Assembly: GCF_949628265.1 (NCBI RefSeq)
Contig: NC_088787.1
Coordinates: 12,204,501 to 12,268,500 of the forward strand
DNA from: Cloeon dipterum
Lineage: Eukaryota; Arthropoda; Insecta; Ephemeroptera; Baetidae
Length of the DNA stretch: 64,000 bases
Direction of reading: 5' to 3'
Shown here: positions 1-11,899 of the stretch, in pieces
Layout of the letters: the number at the start of each line of letters is the position of its first letter
Numbering within the stretch: position 1 is the stretch's first letter
Made by a program: the position numbers and the translations under genes
The notes under the pieces: model-generated
Databases searched by the model: none
Told to the model about the DNA's origin: nothing
The model's input: the letters and a program-made list of their open reading frames with translations, nothing else

Positions 1-1170
1 GCGATTTATTATCTATTTCCGGTAAATCCTATATGTTGCAATGTGACCAATCGGTATTCTTTAGAAAGAGTCGGTACATTATTCGAACATTCCTCTATTT
101 TCAACGCGCCGTCACAACGGGTGTTTATCCCGAAAAGCTGTTCCACTAGCAGATGACACGCTCCAAAGGCCGAGCCGCAATTGCGAACAGCTTCGGCAAG
201 CACGCTTTCCTGACTCGCAAAAAAGGGCAATATAAAAGAGTCGCTGATGCCGATCAAATGCAGGGACAGCAGCACGAATTTACACAAACGCCGGTTGTAC
301 TATTGTGATGGGACGTTTTTCTATTGATTTTTCAAATCACTCTAATGGACGGAGTGGCGCCAGTAAAAGGCGCAAATTTGGAAGAACACAAAAACTGCTT
401 GTTGGCAGAATTAAGCCCCGACAGTGTATTATATCGCAAAAGTTGCTTCCTGGCAGTTTTCCTCGAAGCAGAGTGCTGGTTTTTCGTGCCATATATTGCA
501 ACTAAGTGAGCTGGCAGGTACACAAGAAACAGCAAATCCGTCGGCCACTTTTGAGAGCTCCTTTGTGCAGCCCCGGCGATAAAAAGCACCGAGCTCGAGT
601 AGACCAAATTGGGTTTGCAAGCATTATTTGCTGCGCGACCATCTCGTTCGTGTTGTTTTTTCCTATCCTCCTATTCAACACGAGATTTACTGCGGAATGC
701 GTTAATCGCTTCACCGCCATTTCAGCCGGCGCAAATCAATTGGCGTGCCGCTTATCTCGACCCTTTTTACCGCCGAGCAGTTTGTTTAATCCGCCGGCTG
801 TTGGCATGGGGGCGAGATTAGCCCAATCGCAGCCCACACACCCGTGAAATCGGTCTTGAGATGAAATCTGACCCCTTATACCTCTCGCAACAACGCTCGC
901 AGAACCTATTAATTTTGCATGCCCTTCCTCTGCGTCGCTCAAACAGCAAAAGTCGATTGATCAACTGTTAATTAGAGCTCTTTGAAGGCTTTTTAGGGTT
1001 TGATGAATTTTAATTTGATAAATTGAAATTATTCGAACGGGAAAATCAAACTGAATTCTGAAAGGATTGCGAACTTTAAGACGGTAGACTGCTCTTTTCT
1101 GTGAGTTTGACTCACTGATGCACGGTTCATTGAGCACGGACTTATGAACTTGTGAGCAAACGTTAAAATC
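1..1170. other. Intergenic sequence, no supported gene
   Basis: Mixed-composition sequence with only short open frames that lack splice context or recognisable domains. A 92-codon minus-strand frame near 9-287 begins with a hydrophobic stretch but has no ATG start and no family I recognise. I see no RNA gene. Confidence 0.5.
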
Positions 1171-1576
1171 AAAGTGAATCGATACAGGGTGAGAAGTGAA
1201 CGTTATTTGAATTGTAGGATAAGCAGTTGATCGATAAGCAATTTGTTTTACAATTTGCAATAACAAAAAAGGTCCATGCTGCAGTAAAAATTGAAATTAT
1301 TCCAATTTTCTCCCAAATTTCCAGCGCTGTGACCACGTTTTCTTGGCAGATTTCGATTCGTCTCGTCGAGATCTGCTCAACAGTGTATGAAACCTTTTAG
1401 GGAGACTCTATTTGTTATGAAATAAAATATCGGATTTCAAATAAGGAGAGAGCTGTCCTCACTATTTGAAAAGCATTTGACTAAAAAAATCACCATGCTA
1501 CTTTTTTGCTTCAACTGAATCCTAAGGGATGAGTAACAAACATTGTTCAGGATTTTGCTGTACCATAATCCTCTTA
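1171..1576 (-). mobile_element. MITE family 1, copy a
   Basis: Copy of a roughly 400-480 bp non-coding element found about ten times in the window. It carries the family core (GGCAGATTTCGATT, then CGTCGAGATCTG, then TGAAACCTTTTAGGGA), read here in reverse relative to the 4.9 kb copy. One end reads AAAGTGAATCGATACAGG; the other, reverse-complemented, reads TTAAGAGGATTATGGTAC. These are the two imperfect terminal inverted repeats of the family. No coding capacity. Confidence 0.75.
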
Positions 1577-4500
1577 AACTGTCTTAGAAGCCTGTGAAGC
1601 ATTCCTAAACGCCATAATAAACTTTTATATTCTTTACTTCTGAATAATCGTGTTTTTCCAGTAATATTTCATTTGTTTTTTAAGCCATGTTGGTTCTTGC
1701 AAGAAAAAAAGCAATTATTTTGTTTAATATCGTATTATTTCATTGAGTAACTTTTATATTTAAATTTATTCTGTGTTGCTTTAGTTTAAAGAAACAATTT
1801 TGAAAGCAAATTTCACTGGTATTAATCCTGTTGTCGACTTTACGCAAAACTTACACAAAAAAAAAAACAACTCAGTTTAACCTGAAAACTCACTTTCGAA
1901 GCAGAAAAACCAATTGTTGCCTTTGAAAATGTGTTTATTTGTCTTTTGGCAAAAAACATTTGGCACAAAAACCGTCTAAAATAAACCTCCTTTTGTCAAA
2001 ACACAATTCATGTTGCTTTCCATTAGTTTATTGAAACAAGGAAATCTCAAAATTTAAATAAAATCCAAAGTCCAACGTGAGCGTTTTCAACAAAAGCTGA
2101 GTTAATTGTGTCCATTTCCACGAAGAACAAACGTTTGCTACCCTTTGTTGTCCAGTCTGAGTGAGGGTTCACGTTATTTTCGTTAATTAAAATACATCTC
2201 TTGTTTGTACAAACTAATCACGACGAGTGGTTCGCCTTCGCCACTCATCCAAAATATTGACATGTTTGGTTGGAAATAATGAATATATAGAGGGGCCGCA
2301 GACGCAGAGTTCTGAGGAAAGCCGAATATAAAGCGCGGACGAGGCTGTCTTGGTTAAATAAACAAGCCGAAAAGCAGAGAACGAAAAGGAAAAGCAGGCA
2401 GGCGTTCGAATTGGTGCATGCCAGGCCGACGACCTTGGCGCGGCTTAATTTCTTGTTTATGGGGGGCAATTAGGCGCATATAGGAAGTGTGACAAGTGTC
2501 TGTGTAAACAAATAATAAGTCAGCCGGACGGACGGACGAGGCTCTCAGCGAGGGGAAAAGTTTATTTATGTGTGCCAGTGTTAATATACGGTCGTGCTCC
2601 CTCGGCGGGGCGGCAAACACGAGACCAATTGGACCGGCTCCGTCGTCGCATCGCGCGCGCGGTCGCGCACCAAACAAACTTTTCCCCGCACCGGTCGACC
2701 ACCGCAGAGTGGACAAAAAAACACGGAAATTATGGTCTCCCTCGCGAGAGAGTGCAGGCACAGGCACACGATCGCACTTTGCAACCCATCGGGACTCGCA
2801 AATGGCTAGCTCAGATGTCCGACGAGATTTTACAGCCGTGCTGATGCTTTTGCTCTCCCTGAGCAGTGATCCGTGGAAAACGGCTGCTGCTGGACAATGA
2901 TAACATCAGCTAAATGCGGCGCACGTCCACTTTTTGCCAGCGTCTCTCGTCTGCTCGATCCTTTTTGCGCTTGATTTATTATTAAATAACGGAGCGATTC
3001 ATATGGCTAATATGACAGACAGGATCATTTCTCTTTTCAGCTTGTTAAAAGTTTATGAAAAGGCTCGTTTCTTTTTTATAACCGAGACCTTTGCGTTTAG
3101 ATTGCGTGATTCCTGATGTTTATTCTCGTCCGAGAAAAAAGTACGTGTTGATCGAATAGGCCAACCGCTGAGCAGGAGCGATACACAGGTTGCATAATTT
3201 AGAAAAGTAGGTGGAATAAGGGCTCTTAATTCTTTTATAAAAGTCAAGACGAGTTCCGACCATTTGTACATGAATGTTTGACTGCGTTATTGGCAGTAGA
3301 ACTTGGCCCCTAGCATAAAACATAATCAATAAAATACATCGTATAGACAGAATTCTTCAAGTTGGTGATATAAAGTTGTCATTTTCACAACATCGATCCG
3401 ATAACTTTCTAATTAAATTCTGGGATAACCAGCGCGCCGAGCCGTGTCGTGTCGAGGAGCGTCGCCATCGAAAAGCTGACAGACGCAGCAGCAAAACAAG
3501 CAATTGGGTCGTCCGCCACCCTTAATTAATGGCGAAAGAAAGGAAAGAAAAGGGGGAGCCGGAAAAGAGTGCTGGAAAAATCGGCGCTGGCCGGATTTGC
3601 ATGCAAACAAGGCAATTAGAGTGGGGCAGGCTGATGAAGTGTGCCCGGCAGGCGAACACGCGGCCCCCCGGGAGGCCATCTTCCGACTAATAGGCTAAAT
3701 CGCATTTGGTCATCAGCAGGCGCTGACCGCAACTTGGTCCGCCGGCCGCTGCTGCTGCTGCTTCGATTCTAATGCATTCGCCGCCCGACCGACCGCTCCT
3801 AATTCGATTCTGAATTACGGAATATAATGAGATTGCAGGCGCCTTATTCAAATGCACACTCAACACAGCTCTAACTAATTTATGCTTCTGAGGAAAGTAT
3901 AGCTTCACTTATGTAAAGGTTTTGCTCCCTTTACCTGATGGAGTGCTGCAAATTCGTTCGACGCCACCCTCGTTACTTCCAGCAAGTGAAAAAGATCACT
4001 CGCTCCAGAAATTTGTACTACGTTCCCGCACAAATATCATCAGCGGTGGAGCGAAATCCAGAAGTGTATAAATATGTTCAACTTGTATAATAAAACTCCG
4101 GTGGTGATTTATAATGTTGAGCAGCAGCAGGAGTTTGAAAGAAAGCTCTAATCATTTGTGTACTTGAACAAATTTTACAATATGAATGATTTTCTAAATT
4201 TCAAATGTGATGATATACATATTTAAATTTATGTGATTTATATATGCATATTTTTTACATGCTTGCAAATTTTCGGACAGCACTAGGTGATATTACAACG
4301 TTGTACCGAAGATAAACGCTAATAAAGTACAATTCCAACGAATTTAAAAAATTTGCTATGTAAATAATTTAATGAAATAAAAAATGATCTATCTAATTCC
4401 AAAACATCACCGTTGGCATTGGTCCCGCAGATTTAGGCCAAATTTTCTGGAGCGATACTGTGGCACATATTTATTTTAATACTATCCGCCAATGAATGTC

Positions 4501-4910
4501 TTTTAAACTTTCTCTTACAGACACGTTAATATATTGGGCAAGAATTCCCGAAATTGCCTATTTTACAGGGGCTCAAAGTTTGCGGTGTTTTTCAGTGAAT
4601 TATAGCTTTTGTCCTTAATTTGACGCCAAACAAGGACCAACTCTATTTTGAGAAAATTGAAGCCAATAAAGTTGAAAAAACAACCTGAAAATCGAGATTT
4701 CTTATATAGGGTAATTTTTGTGTAGATTTCAAGCGGTTTTGACCCGAATTTGATTGAAAATAATTTATTTTGATTTTTCGAGGTCATGGTTGGGGGCTGA
4801 GACTTACCCCTTGCTCTCCTGGGCGGAATTTTTCGATTAAATTAACTTGGTCTGAACTGAGCATCGTTTTAAGTGTTTTTTTCTTGCCACGTGAAACCCA
4901 ATTATGAACT
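1577..4910. other. Non-coding stretch with GC-richer islands
   Basis: AT-rich sequence with two GC-richer islands (about 2.25-2.9 kb and 3.42-3.8 kb). Apart from the weak candidate first exon listed at 2802-2900, no gene is supported. No clear repeat boundaries were seen. Confidence 0.4.
2802..2900 (+). CDS. Possible signal-peptide first exon (weak)
   Basis: Within a GC-rich island that begins near a TATATAGAGG motif (about 2284), an ATG at 2802 opens a 32-codon frame: polar start, hydrophobic core (AVLMLLLSLS), then an Ala-rich segment resembling a signal-peptidase site before a stop at 2898. This could be the first coding exon of a secreted or membrane protein, but I find no strong GT donor that keeps the frame open, and no downstream exon. 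A chance frame in a 5'UTR or conserved non-coding island is equally possible. Confidence 0.2.
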   Translation: MASSDVRRDFTAVLMLLLSLSSDPWKTAAAGQ

Positions 4911-5300
4911 TAGAGAAGATTGATAGTGAAAAATCCTGTTGCCAATGCATGAACTCGTCCCTTACGATTCAGTTGAAGCCAAAATTGACCTAAGTAACAG
5001 TGTAAATATTTGAGTAAGTAGCTGCAAATGGTGAGAACTGTCTCCTTACTTGAAATCTTATTTTATTTCACAAAAAAGACTTTCCCTAAAAGGTTTCATA
5101 AGCTGTTGGACAGATCTCGACGAGAAAAATCGAAATCTGCCAAGAAAGTGTGATCAAGCGCTGGATATTTTGGAGAAAATTTGAATTTTTACCTTTTTTA
5201 TTATTAAAATTTGTAGAACAAATTGTTTATCGATCAGCTGCTTATTGCATCAAACAATTCAAATAATTTTCAATTGTTGCCCTGTATCGATCCACTTTTT
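4911..5300 (+). mobile_element. MITE family 1, copy b
   Basis: Well-preserved copy. Left end TAGAGAAGATTGATAGTG; right end CTGTATCGATCCACTTTTT, whose reverse complement matches the left-end pattern (G-GAT-GATA-). The core CTGTTGGACAGATCTCGACG and GAAATCTGCCAAGAAA is intact. Non-coding. Confidence 0.8.
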
Positions 5301-8300
5301 CATGATATTTCACTCCCAATGGTAATTGCCATAATTTGTGCACAGGGTGGTTTAATTATTATATGCTTCTATTTTCAATTCAACCCCCACGCAATCGATT
5401 ATTAAAATTGTGTTACTGGATGACGCATATTTCATGTGTAATTTAAACGCGAATTTACATTTTTCCCGTATACACGAGCAAAATAAGCTTGAGTATACAT
5501 ATAATTTAATGCGATTTGACCGATGAACACCCACACTAATGTATTGGATACGGATTGCAAATGAACAGCGCTAATTCGAATCCGCTTCACGCCACAACAC
5601 GATTTTCACATATTGACCGGAACAAAACGGACACGCGCCGATGAACTTTAATTCCCAGTTCTTTATGCAAATCGCATTCTGCACCAATTTTCGACAATTT
5701 TCCGTGCCACAGAATCCCCGCAGAGCGCATAAAGTTGTTTTTTACAACCTGCTGGCTCGATTGTTAATTTGCAATGCGCCCTGCCCGGCGACTACACTCT
5801 TGCAAGTTTGATAAATGAGCACTTGTGTTGTTCGTGCGTTTGGTGCTCAAAGCAGAGGCGCGAACACAGAAAAACTAATTTCGCATCAGGGAGCGCAAAG
5901 AGAAAGGAATAAAAGCAGCGCTCGCAGCATTTTTCCATCTCATCTCTCGCAATCCAATTTGCAATTTTAAGCCTGATGAAGCGTGTCTCCGCGCGGCGCG
6001 GACGCTCCCGTCAACGCCAAATTGGACAGGGCGATATACGTATACGCAAGCACAAGCACAAGGTCTATAGATCAGCGATAATTTGCCCGCGAAAATCCTC
6101 CTCAGGGAAAAGCCGCCGCCGCCGCCACGCCGCTTCTGTGAATAATGAGTTTCATAATTTTACGACACATTTTGGCCCCTGTTGGTATTCGCGTGCTTTG
6201 ATCGATATTCAGTAGGGGAAGATTGTCGATATAAATATACATTTAAAAACCAGCATGCATAATTAATTAAGCGACGCCTCCAGGTGAATTTATTCGACGC
6301 ACGGCCGCGTTTTGCGTGGCTTGTGAATTTCGACGAATATGCAAATGAGAAATCAGCGTAAGAGATTAAGTGTTTTCCCCTGAGCGGAAAGAACGTGATT
6401 GTGATTACAAAAGCGAACAGAATGGAATACTATTTTTCCAGGAAATATAATCAAAATGCTATCAAAGCGAATCGACTGGAGCCCGGTGGTAATTGTACTT
6501 TCAGCTGGTTTATTAACGTGGATTGTCAAGGCTGCCACACTTTTTTTATTTCTGATTGGGTTTTTTTTAATTTTTTATTTATTGAATCGAACTCTTATCG
6601 ACCATATACTGCATTAATTTCATGATAATGTGTACACGACTGTATTAAATTATGCTGCCTTGTGCAGCTATGTATAAGCACCAGCCGTTAATTCTTCGGA
6701 ATTGGCTGGACTTCCAAAGATTACAAATAAATATTCTTCTTTAAATATGATTTTTGATGAGACAATGGTTCATTTTTAGAGGTTTCAAGCCAGCCGCTGT
6801 GAACCAGACTAAGCTGCGCCAGCCGCCGATGAAAAAGGGTCGAAAAGTGCAGGAGAAAAAATGTCTTCCGTTATAAGCACCATCAAACTTCACTTCTAAA
6901 ATATTGTCAGCCACGCCAGCCGCCAACCGCCGGTGAAAATGACCAGCCGCAACCGGGAAAAAATTCGGGTAAACCGGTCACATCAGCCGCCGCCTTAAAT
7001 CTCGTGGCTCATTTTTGACAAAAAAAAATATGTATTAAAAAATACTCCTTGGAAATCTGCGTTATTGATCACCTAGAGCAAAAAGCTCACATATAAAAAC
7101 TGATTGATGAATTTCCATTGTTAGTTTAAGTACTTGAATTCAACAAATATACCCTATAAAGCAAGTTCTATGGCATTTAAAGTGTTTTTTCTTCTTTTGT
7201 TTTCCTTGAAAAACAGCGAAATAGCTTGACAAATCCAATTTAAAACGTTTTCTTGTTAACTCAAAGAAAGAAATAATTTATTTGAAGTGCTCTTGACCAT
7301 GTCGTGCATATCTGTGGTCAATCTAAACAAATAATCTGGGTCGCTTTCGTATAAAATTGTATGTGTTCTTGAGGCAAAACAGAGCTAAATTTGAATAAAA
7401 CAACAAGGACCCTTTTAACCGAGGTTCATGAAAAATTGCTTAAGCTGCAAGATCAAAATAGCCAACATTTAACAACCTTTTCAACGTTCATATTCCTCTC
7501 TTCTGTCGGCAGGCATCTGCTTTTTCCCAGAATTGTCACTTTTCCCTATAAAATGACATATATAATTGACCAGCAAGAGAAGAAATTGAAAGATGAACCA
7601 TCCTTTTCTAGTAATTCAGCGCCTGTCAGCCAGGAGATTGCTTCTGACAAAGAGTTATTTGATTTTCACTCCCCTACTCACGTCAAACGGGCAAATCCTT
7701 GCGTACATGTGTCACAAATCGCAAAATATCTCAGTCCCCAACGGCCGTCATTAAATCTGGGTGTGCCGCATTTAATTGTGCTCCAAACCACCATAATGGG
7801 CGGCTGTATAGCTTTAATTGATTCGTTTCCAAACCATGTTAGCAAATCCGCGAGTGCATGCAACACAGTATAAAGCAGATTGCATTATTCGTTTGCCGGA
7901 ATAAATAAATGGCCGCTGGCGATTATTCACAGAGCGTCATGTTTAATTCAATATCGCTCTCGAGTGCAGTCGGAACAGTAATGCACGCCATGTGTGCACT
8001 CGGATTGTTTCCAGCCGAGAGCCAGAGCAAATAAATTTCAGCCAGCGCGAAGTGGCGTGCGAGCAAAATAATTGAATCCGGCGCTTTGTGCGCCCGGCGC
8101 GGGCGAGAGCCTTTTCAAGTGCGCGAACACGTCCGCTTTATTCGTTTGTTCGGAAATAACTTTTGCTAAATTAAGGAATATCGCGACGCACTGCTCTTAC
8201 TCGCAAGTTATCGAATATAGGCTATTCGAAACACTTTTGTTGCAGACAAAACGCGAAATGGATGTTTGGTTTCGAAATTACGCCGTCACCATCAATTTTG

Positions 8301-8589
8301 TGAATTGCTGCCAGGAAATTGATTTTGAAGTGATTCGCTCTGGATTCGCGACATAATATTCTTAAGAGTGGAAATTTTACCTTAATTCAACAAAAAATTC
8401 AGGAAAAAATGCTCTTTCCTGCGTGGTTTTGACATGAATGTTTTTAAATAAAAAATAATGCCACAAATTTTTGCAATGTACAGCCTGTAGTTTTGACCCC
8501 TTAGGCCACATCAGCAGTATTTAACCTACAAAATTCCTAGTAAAATCTGAATCACCTGAGGATTTTTGCTAATTTTAATCCCAGTCATA
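5301..8589. other. Non-coding stretch
   Basis: Contains GC-richer islands at about 5.56-6.35 kb and 7.9-8.35 kb and an AT-rich middle. A 160-codon frame at 7391-7873 lacks an ATG start and any recognisable domain. Between about 6.8 and 7.0 kb the motif CAGCCGCC recurs several times (GCCAGCCGCC, CAGCCGCCGC), a short degenerate repeat. No gene is supported. Confidence 0.4.
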
Positions 8590-8899
8590 AATTTTGGCTA
8601 CTGTAAGCAGCTGGTCAAATTGTTCTACAATGTACATCATGCTATTCAGAAAACATTCAAATTTTGCAAACTTTATCCCTAATTTAAAGGGACCATATTT
8701 TCTTTACAAATTTCTATTTCATCTCATCGAGATATATCCAACGATGTATGACGTTTTTGGGGAAACTCTTTGTTGTGAAATTAAATAAGATTTCGAGCAG
8801 GGAGACAGTCCTTATCTTTTGAAAAGCACTCTAAACTTAATTATAAAAAATTCAACTGCCAGCTACAGGCTAATTTTGGATGTTACTAAATCCTTCCAA
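8590..8899 (-). mobile_element. MITE family 1, copy c, left part (split by LINE)
   Basis: Reverse-oriented, diverged family 1 copy (recognisable: CTCATCGAGATATATCCAAC, then GGGGAAACTCTTTGTTGTGAAATTAAATAAGATTTC in two blocks). It stops at 8899, exactly where a LINE begins. The missing end, including its inverted-repeat terminus, reappears at 11874-11899 just past the LINE, so the LINE inserted into this older MITE. Confidence 0.7.
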
Positions 8900-11860
8900 A
8901 AAATCTGCGCCCTAGGAAGACAGCTTTAAATTAAGTAACCCCTTCGCAGCACCAGTCAAGCTAAGTGATCTAAAGCTGCTACTTTGGAATGTTGAGTCTC
9001 TCAAGACCATTATTAATTTAGTTGGTGATATATATTTTCGTGCTTTTGATATTATGGTGCTGACAGAAACATTTCTACTAAATGACATTTCAATCAAGGG
9101 GTTTTATAGTAAACATATTTTTGGGGTTAAATATGACAGAGGCAGACCTTTAAGAGGTGTATCAATTTTTTATAACTCTAAACTTGGCAAGCTGGTAAAT
9201 TATCATAAACTAGAAAATTCTCTGATCTTAAATTTTGATAAATTTTCAATTGTAGGCTGCTACTTTGAACCACACACCTCTTTAAATAATTTATGGGATG
9301 AATTAGTTGAGGCTTATGTGTACATTGATAATCCTGACACCACCATTTTTTGTGGAGACTTTAACTGTAGACTTGACACGAGCAACTCGAAAAGTGATTT
9401 AATTTCTTATTTCGCTATGGTCAGTAATTTATTTTTAGCAAATCCTACTCCTTATGAGAAGACATATGTCGCTAAAAATGGTTCGAGTGTGGTTGATCTA
9501 ATATTTTGTTCTAAAAACATTCATCAAATGAAATTAAAAATTACTGACTCTTTCCTTAGGAAACACAGATTGCTCTGCTTTACTTTTTGCATTTCAGATA
9601 TCTCTCCTTTAAAATTAGCAAATATTAACAATGTGGTAAAAATTGATTTCGATCGAATGCACGAACTTGCTATTTTCCCATATAAGAGTAATTTAAAAGA
9701 CAATATTAGCTCTTTAGAAGTGGATAAATTTTATGAGAATATCAAACAACTTATTCAAGATTCCAGAACTAATATCAGCTACAAAAAGCGAATTAGTCAG
9801 CCTTGGTTTGACGCTGACTGTTATTCTGCGAGAGCAGATTTATTGTTTCTGAGAGATTTCACAGATAATTTTTCTAAATATCCGGGTAAAAATACTGAAA
9901 GAGATGAAGTCTTAGAAATTTTCAACGAATGTAAGAAGTATTACAGAGGTTTATGCAGAGTAAAGAAGTCTCTCTTCATTGATAAAAGTGATGAAAAAAT
10001 AATTCAGGACTCCGAGAAGTTTTGTTTTAAATTACTGAATAAAAATTGTGATACTACGCAAGTCAATAATGTTCCTATGCATGAATGGGAGGCTCATTTT
10101 GGAGCGATTTACAACAATGCCAAATTAAGCGCATCAGATTCTCTAAATCTAAAAGACCTTTTAATAAATTACACTAAAAATCCTACTGTTAAATGGTTCC
10201 TAGAAGAGGAAGTAAATTTATCTATTAAGGAACTAAAAATTAAGAAAGCACCAGGGCTTGACTTGGTAACAAATAAATGTTTGAAAGAGTTAAACGTAGT
10301 TTTAAATAGTGAACTAACGAAATTTTATAATATATGCCTTCAGAATGGTATTTTTCCCGATTCCTGGAAACTCTCTAATTTGAAGCTTTTATTTAAAAAC
10401 AAAGGTAGTCCGGAGGATGTAAACAATTATAGAGGGATCAATTTATCCTCCTCTATGTTTAATCTTTTGGACAAAATGCTTAACAAACGTTTGTATTCCT
10501 CTCTAATCAGCTATATTCCATTAAATCAATTCGGCTTTATTAAAGGGAAATCTACTGTACAAGCTGTAAATTTACTTATTCAACATATTCACTCAACAGT
10601 AATTGTAAATAAGAGACCCCTGTACGCTTTATTTTTAGATTTACAAAAAGCATTCGATTCTATTAGTAGAACATTTATCTTTAAGAAAGTCGTAGATACA
10701 AAAATCTTTTCTTTTGAAGAGCTAAACTTGCTTGCAGAAATTCTTGACGTAAATTTTCTATTAATTAATGATGGTATTTCCGTTTCTGAAGAAATTTTAC
10801 AGTCAAACGGGGTTAAACAAGGAGGGTGCATGTCACCCTTCCTGTTCATTTTTGCTATCAGTGATATTAACGATATTATGAAAGATTTCCCTGGCGTTAA
10901 ATGCATTTTGTATGCAGATGATATTGTACTTTTAAGTGAAAATTTAAATGATTTTTCCATTTTACTGCCCAGAATTACAGACTACCTAGCTATAAGATGT
11001 TTAAAATTAAACGAAAAGAAATGCCAAATCATGAAATTTAGAGCCGGTGGTCATGGTCGTTATAGCAAAGTAGATTTGAACTGGGAAAAACAGAATAAAA
11101 TTACCTTCTGCTCTTCAATTAATTATCTAGGAGTCACTTTCCAAACTGCAGGTGTATGTTTTAGTAAACATATTGATAAGAGAGTTAAAGCCTCAATATT
11201 TGCTACAGGCAAAATTAAAAATTTGTCAAAAAGTTCTATTGTTACAGCCAAAAAATTATTTGATTTAGCTATTTCTCCTGTTGCCTCATATGGTATTGAA
11301 GCTGTCTGGAAATACTTGACTTTAAAAGACTTAAATAATCTTGAATGTGCTAAGTCTAGATTTTTTAAGAAAGCCTTATGTGTCGATAAGAGAATGAAAT
11401 CAAGATTTGTATATGATCTAGTTGAGACTGATTATTTTGTAAATGACTTAAAGACAAAATTCTCCCTGCCGGACACACCTGTTTATATTAAATTCTTGGA
11501 TAATATGATGCATAAAAAACAAAATATTCACCCTAATTTTTACAGTACCCCAGCTATGACAAACAAGAACTGGTGGCTACCCTATTGTAAAGATCGAAGT
11601 TTTTTTACGAGATACTCTTTCCATGGTTATCATTTTCTGTTATGTAAAGACAAACGTTTCCATCTTGATGTTTCTGCTAATTGTGTTTGCCAATTCTGCG
11701 ATGAAAGCGGTATAGACATGTATCATTTCCTCAATTGTAAAAATAATACAACTACCTTATTTCAAGCTGCTAAATATAAGAAATTGCAGTTAAATAATAT
11801 CGTTATATAATGTACTCTGTGTTGTACACCGTTGGTGTCTAATATAATAAATAATAATAA
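8900..11860 (+). mobile_element. APE-type non-LTR retrotransposon (LINE), 5'-truncated copy
   Basis: A single LINE insertion of about 2.96 kb. It is flanked by a direct repeat TAAATCCTTCCAA at 8887-8899 and 11861-11873, a target-site duplication expected from target-primed reverse transcription. The 5' end begins just before the endonuclease domain, so the copy is probably 5'-truncated. The 3' end has a short UTR with the hairpin ACACC-GTT-GGTGT (11826-11838) and an (AAT)n-like tail instead of poly(A), as in CR1/L2-like clades. The coding frame is intact across endonuclease and reverse transcriptase, so the insertion looks fairly recent. Confidence 0.85.
8916..11810 (+). CDS. LINE endonuclease-reverse transcriptase polyprotein
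   Basis: The frame is open from 8916 (stop codon at 8913) to TAA at 11808; the first ATG is at 9054 and gives 918 residues. Sequence before that ATG already encodes the start of the exonuclease-endonuclease-phosphatase fold (LLWNVESL, with the conserved Asn), so 9054 is not the ancestral start. Counting from the 9054 ATG: endonuclease with TET near residue 4 and GDFN at 101-104; the usual SDH motif reads RKH, which may weaken catalysis. Reverse transcriptase motifs follow in order: KKAPGLD, LDLQKAFDS, GVKQGGCMSP and YADD at 620-623. A C-terminal Cys-rich finger (CVCQFCDESG, then H and C) closes the protein. Nicks DNA and copies LINE RNA in the nucleus. Clade (CR1/L2/Jockey-like) is uncertain. 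Confidence 0.85.
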   Translation, partial: EDSFKLSNPFAAPVKLSDLKLLLWNVESLKTIINLVGDIYFRAFDIMVLTETFLLNDISIKGFYSKHIFGVKYDRGRPLRGVSIFYNSKLGKLVNYHKLENSLILNFDKFSIVGCYFEPHTSLNNLWDELVEAYVYIDNPDTTIFCGDFNCRLDTSNSKSDLISYFAMVSNLFLANPTPYEKTYVAKNGSSVVDLIFCSKNIHQMKLKITDSFLRKHRLLCFTFCISDISPLKLANINNVVKIDFDRMHELAIFPYKSNLKDNISSLEVDKFYENIKQLIQDSRTNISYKKRISQPWFDADCYSARADLLFLRDFTDNFSKYPGKNTERDEVLEIFNECKKYYRGLCRVKKSLFIDKSDEKIIQDSEKFCFKLLNKNCDTTQVNNVPMHEWEAHFGAIYNNAKLSASDSLNLKDLLINYTKNPTVKWFLEEEVNLSIKELKIKKAPGLDLVTNKCLKELNVVLNSELTKFYNICLQNGIFPDSWKLSNLKLLFKNKGSPEDVNNYRGINLSSSMFNLLDKMLNKRLYSSLISYIPLNQFGFIKGKSTVQAVNLLIQHIHSTVIVNKRPLYALFLDLQKAFDSISRTFIFKKVVDTKIFSFEELNLLAEILDVNFLLINDGISVSEEILQSNGVKQGGCMSPFLFIFAISDINDIMKDFPGVKCILYADDIVLLSENLNDFSILLPRITDYLAIRCLKLNEKKCQIMKFRAGGHGRYSKVDLNWEKQNKITFCSSINYLGVTFQTAGVCFSKHIDKRVKASIFATGKIKNLSKSSIVTAKKLFDLAISPVASYGIEAVWKYLTLKDLNNLECAKSRFFKKALCVDKRMKSRFVYDLVETDYFVNDLKTKFSLPDTPVYIKFLDNMMHKKQNIHPNFYSTPAMTNKNWWLPYCKDRSFFTRYSFHGYHFLLCKDKRFHLDVSANCVCQFCDESGIDMYHFLNCKNNTTTLFQAAKYKKLQLNNIVI

Positions 11861-11873
11861 TAAATCCTTCCAA

Positions 11874-11899
11874 GGGTTTCCAGTCTCAATCCTTTTTAA
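11874..11899 (-). mobile_element. MITE family 1, copy c, right terminus
   Basis: CAGTCTCAATCCTTTTTAA at 11881-11899, reverse-complemented, begins TTAAAAAGGATTGAGACTG and matches the family terminus TTAAAGAGGATTGGTACTG at most positions. It completes the MITE interrupted at 8899. Confidence 0.6.

Noticed and set aside
9..287. 92-codon minus-strand frame with a hydrophobic start
   Set aside because: Starts at a non-ATG codon, no recognisable family, no supporting promoter or splice signals.
5976..6215. Arg-rich 79-codon frame
   Set aside because: Composition driven by CGC-rich non-coding sequence; no homology pattern recognised.
7391..7873. 160-codon open frame on the plus strand
   Set aside because: No ATG at the start, no domain, composition as in surrounding AT-rich DNA, and no splice-site context.
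10589..10960. 123-codon minus-strand frame inside the LINE
   Set aside because: Antisense shadow of the reverse transcriptase domain.
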